Origin: Thermoplasmata archaeon
Lineage (GTDB): Archaea; Thermoplasmatota; Thermoplasmata; Lutacidiplasmatales; UBA184
Direction of reading: 5' to 3'
Assembly (NCBI GenBank): GCA_028864975.1
Contig: JAGWLG010000008.1
Location: forward strand, 55,884 to 119,883
DNA length: 64,000 nt
Positions 61,854 through 64,000 of this stretch are shown here, in pieces (within the stretch, counting starts at the first letter, position 1; every line of letters starts with the position of its first letter). A program made the position numbers and the translations under genes. Under the pieces are notes generated by a model, which had not been told where the DNA came from, searched no databases, and worked only from the letters and a program-made list of their open reading frames with translations.

Positions 61854-62138
61854 TCAGACCCTGTCCAGCAGGCCGAAGAGCCGGTCCAGCGTCCGCTCCA
61901 CGACGTACGTCCCCGCGATGACCACGTCGCAGGCCAGGTCCCGGGCCGAGTTCACCGCCTTCTGCGCGTCCAGCGCTACGGCCTGCGCCTCCCTGGTCAG
62001 CGCCAGCACGTCCTTCAGCGTCGCCCGCACCACCGGCATCCCCGCCCGTCGCTCGCTCGCGGCCGGTCGCTCCGTCGTCGTCGCTCTCTCCCCTTCGTTC
62101 GTCCTCTGTCTCTTCTTCGTCGGCATGTTCGCTCTCAC
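61854..62138 (-). CDS. Small helical protein
   Basis: GTG 62138 (GTGA; ATG 62126 alternative). It has a polar, Arg-rich start, then one long helix (ALTREAQAVALDAQKAVNSARDLACD) and a hydrophobic end that could be membrane-associated. Confidence 0.5.
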   Translation of the reverse strand: MRANMPTKKRQRTNEGERATTTERPAASERRAGMPVVRATLKDVLALTREAQAVALDAQKAVNSARDLACDVVIAGTYVVERTLDRLFGLLDRV

Positions 62139-62350
62139 TCCTCGTTCTTCTGTCGTTGTCGTGTCAGCCAGTCGTTGAAGGCCGGGCCGACCATCTCGAC
62201 ATAGTTCGCCGGGTCGAGAAGGTGCCCGGTCGGTGTCCCCAAACCGCGGTCCACCTTCGCGCCCAGGAAACCCTGGTTGAACCCGACCGCGAACTTCGCC
62301 GCCATCTCGCCGTACCTCTTTCCTGCTCTGTGCTCTATCTCCTCGGTCAT
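62135..62350 (-). CDS. Unknown 71-aa protein
   Basis: A helical start (EEIEHRAGKRYGEMAAKFAVGF) is followed by a Gly/Asp-rich region and a C-terminal NDWLTRQRQKNEE. No family was recognised. Confidence 0.5.
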   Translation of the reverse strand: MTEEIEHRAGKRYGEMAAKFAVGFNQGFLGAKVDRGLGTPTGHLLDPANYVEMVGPAFNDWLTRQRQKNEE

Positions 62351-62360
62351 CGTCGTCCCT

Positions 62361-62789
62361 CTAGTCCGCTTGCTCCGGGTGCGTCCGCTCCAGGCATTCC
62401 TTGTTCCACCAGGAACCGACGTTGTCGGGCACCCCCGGCGCCGTGCTCAGGAACCCGGCGCTGACGTTCAACGGGTGGTTCTTCGTCTCCGCCTTCCCGC
62501 ATCCTCGGCACCGGTACGCCTTCCACCTCTCCCTGAACTCCTCCTCCGGCGTCGGAGGCTTCTTCACCTGCGCCATCTCCGGCGGCCAAATCTTCCGGTG
62601 CTTCTTCGCGTTGAAGTACGGCATCCCGAAGAGGCCCCCCTCCGGTCCAATCGAGTAGCAGTAGGCCTCCGGCTTCCCCGGCTCCACGAATGCCCCGCGG
62701 CATTCAAGACAGTAGATGTAGACGTGGTCCAGGCAGCGCATCGCACGGTGGGTCTCGGCGTCGCAGGAGCACTGGAGACAGCGGCCCAC
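62361..62789 (-). CDS. Two-zinc-site protein
   Basis: This 142-aa protein has CLQCSCDAETHRAMRCLDH and CLECRG near the start, and YRCRGCGKAETK with a later KEC at the end. At least two Cys/His clusters flank an aromatic-rich middle. It lies beside the peptidase-like and VWA genes. Confidence 0.55.
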   Translation of the reverse strand: MGRCLQCSCDAETHRAMRCLDHVYIYCLECRGAFVEPGKPEAYCYSIGPEGGLFGMPYFNAKKHRKIWPPEMAQVKKPPTPEEEFRERWKAYRCRGCGKAETKNHPLNVSAGFLSTAPGVPDNVGSWWNKECLERTHPEQAD

Positions 62790-62795
62790 CTGCCT

Positions 62796-63356
62796 TCACC
62801 TCCCCACGAGTGGGGCGATTGCCGAGCGGGACAGTTCGCGGCACTCCAGGAGCACGAATCTGTTCTCCCGGGTCACCTGTAACGTCGGCTTCCCCGGCAG
62901 ACCCACGGACCAGTCATCCAGTTGCTCTGCGGTGGACCTGTCGTCCAACACTCGTCCGTCGAGCCGCCCGGACGCTTCGTGCTCTCCGAGCATGCTCAGC
63001 ACCAGATGGAGGTCCTCGTGCTTCAGGATGGTGGCGAGCGCAGTGACCTCCACGCCCTGTTCCCGGTAGAGTTCCCAGTGGGAGTGTTCACGCAGGATGA
63101 CGAGTCCCTTGACCGGACGGAAGACCTCCGCCATGATGTCGATACCGGTCGTCGGGTGAACACGTCTGCGGCTTATCGACACCGCTCGGTTCCATTCCCC
63201 CGGACTCGTCGTCTCGTACTTCGCTATGGCGGACTCCACCTCATCGACCTGCTGGTCATAGCTGCCCATGTAGGAGAAGTCGTTCCAGATGTCACCGCTG
63301 GGCAGGTTAAACCATCTCGAAAATGCTTCCTGCAACCTGCGTACCCTGGTATCCAT
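62796..63356 (-). CDS. Metallopeptidase-like protein (HEDLH)
   Basis: This 186-aa protein has TILKHEDLHLVLSMLGEHEASGRLD near residue 110, an HExxH helix followed by a second HE. The N-terminal part is helical (QVDEVESAIAKYETTSPGEW). It recalls the 25076 protein (LLNHETLHAAMKRIG). The 5' end overlaps the VWA gene by 50 nt; a later start is possible. Confidence 0.5.
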   Translation of the reverse strand: MDTRVRRLQEAFSRWFNLPSGDIWNDFSYMGSYDQQVDEVESAIAKYETTSPGEWNRAVSISRRRVHPTTGIDIMAEVFRPVKGLVILREHSHWELYREQGVEVTALATILKHEDLHLVLSMLGEHEASGRLDGRVLDDRSTAEQLDDWSVGLPGKPTLQVTRENRFVLLECRELSRSAIAPLVGR

Positions 63357-64000
63357 TCGGCCCGTCCTTCCGGAGATTCTCCAGCGTGAAGACCGCATCC
63401 GAGAGGTCCTTCAAGACCTGCGCCACCCCGGGAATCACCGCGATGCTCACCAGCTTCACTTTCTTCCCGACCCGCCACTCCTTGTAATCGCGCGCCCAAA
63501 GCTCCTCGACCTGGCAAAAACCATCTGTGACCATCAGGACGTCGGCGCGCTCGCCCTGCTTCTCTTCGTCGATGATGCGCCGCGCGTAGTCGAGTGGGCG
63601 CTGGAACGAGGTGCCTCCTCCCTCAAAGTACTCCGCGCACTCCATGACGGCCTCCTGGATGGGACCGTTGTAGAGCTTTTCCGTCGTGCACTTGTCCTTC
63701 GTGTCCCGCTGCTTGTACGCGGGTGGAGGAGCTTTCGTCGGCTGCGTGAAGTGCCACGCCACGATGGGGTCCGAGTCGTCCCCGAAGAACGCGATGTGCG
63801 CGGAACGGTCCTGACTTCTTGCGATGTCCACGATGGCGAGCGCCAAGGCCTTCGCCCAAAGCTCCGGCTCTCCGCCCATCGAACCGGACGTGTCCACCAT
63901 TACCACAATCGGACCCTTCCCGACCTTCTCCTCCCCCTCCAGCTTGTACTGTAGGAGTTGGCGCTCGGCGAACCGGCGCAGGAAGTCCACCTCCAAGTCC
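63307..64000 (-). CDS. VWA-domain protein, cut by the right edge
   Basis: The frame is open to the window end, so the N-terminus is missing. The visible ~230 residues are a von Willebrand A domain with a full MIDAS: VVMVDTSGSMGG, then GGGTSF and MVTDGF. This type, with an upstream helical region, is usually paired with a MoxR/RavA-like AAA+ ATPase, which would lie beyond the edge. Confidence 0.75.
   Translation of the reverse strand, partial: DLEVDFLRRFAERQLLQYKLEGEEKVGKGPIVVMVDTSGSMGGEPELWAKALALAIVDIARSQDRSAHIAFFGDDSDPIVAWHFTQPTKAPPPAYKQRDTKDKCTTEKLYNGPIQEAVMECAEYFEGGGTSFQRPLDYARRIIDEEKQGERADVLMVTDGFCQVEELWARDYKEWRVGKKVKLVSIAVIPGVAQVLKDLSDAVFTLENLRKDGPNGYQGTQVAGSIFEMV

Noticed and set aside
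1..64000. CRISPR arrays, insertion sequences and transposases
   Set aside because: No regularly spaced short repeats and no transposase motif were seen; the only recombinase is the tyrosine integrase.

Overview
The window reads as part of a mobile element of an archaeon, most likely a tailed-virus genome, a provirus or a virus-like plasmid. The DNA is GC-rich and packed with small genes. Archaeal signals seen directly are TATA-type promoters whose centre lies about 27 nt before the start codon (leaderless genes at 2091, 39166, 39262, 40658 and 61776), heavy use of GTG and TTG starts, a geranylgeranyl-reductase-like flavoprotein, a HerA-type ATPase and a signal-peptide/PKD-like surface protein. 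A tyrosine integrase, a tRNA-Ala gene, tail-fibre-like repeat proteins, MazG-like enzymes, several DNA methyltransferases and a Gp37/Gp68-family protein point to a virus or provirus. No terminase, portal or DNA polymerase was recognised, so the element probably continues beyond both ends. The host lineage cannot be fixed from the sequence; a GC-rich Thermoplasmatota-like archaeon is only a guess.

Layout. 1-2044: end of a RelE-like gene, a HAD phosphatase, a small membrane protein and the flavoprotein. 2091-16594 (+): a presumed virion module with a zinc-ribbon protein, coiled-coil and proline-rich proteins, a well-expressed-looking 213-aa candidate capsid protein followed by a strong terminator, two paralogous tail-fibre-like proteins, a family of helical paralogues with a common C-terminal motif (one of them frameshifted), two membrane proteins and tRNA-Ala. 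16609-17611 (-): membrane protein, Cys-rich mini-protein and methyltransferase. 17729-23347 (+): the integrase followed by 17 small genes, almost all overlapping by exactly 4 nt (ATGA/GTGA/TTGA) and rich in zinc-binding motifs.

23160-39166 (-): nucleic-acid and modification genes: RNase H, DnaJ-like protein, SPPY methyltransferase, HExxH peptidase, NADAR protein, nuclease-like protein, Gp37/Gp68 protein, ASCH-like protein, MazG, HerA ATPase with two winged helices, SWIM zinc-finger protein, a winged-helix protein beside a 460-bp structured non-coding region, and an ADP-ribosyltransferase-like protein. 39166-42504: divergent and convergent genes with shared promoter motifs and structured intergenic DNA. 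42780-64000 (-): about 55 mostly tiny genes, including a second MazG-like protein, a Dam-type methyltransferase, a coiled-coil paralogue family, an SprT-like protein, the PKD surface protein, a ribbon-helix-helix-like protein and a VWA protein running off the right edge.

Two short sequences recur only or mainly in intergenic DNA: TTTCGACACTTT (3 copies) and TTCTAYTACCCC (4 copies). They look like binding sites of element-encoded regulators and may tie the separate transcription units together.
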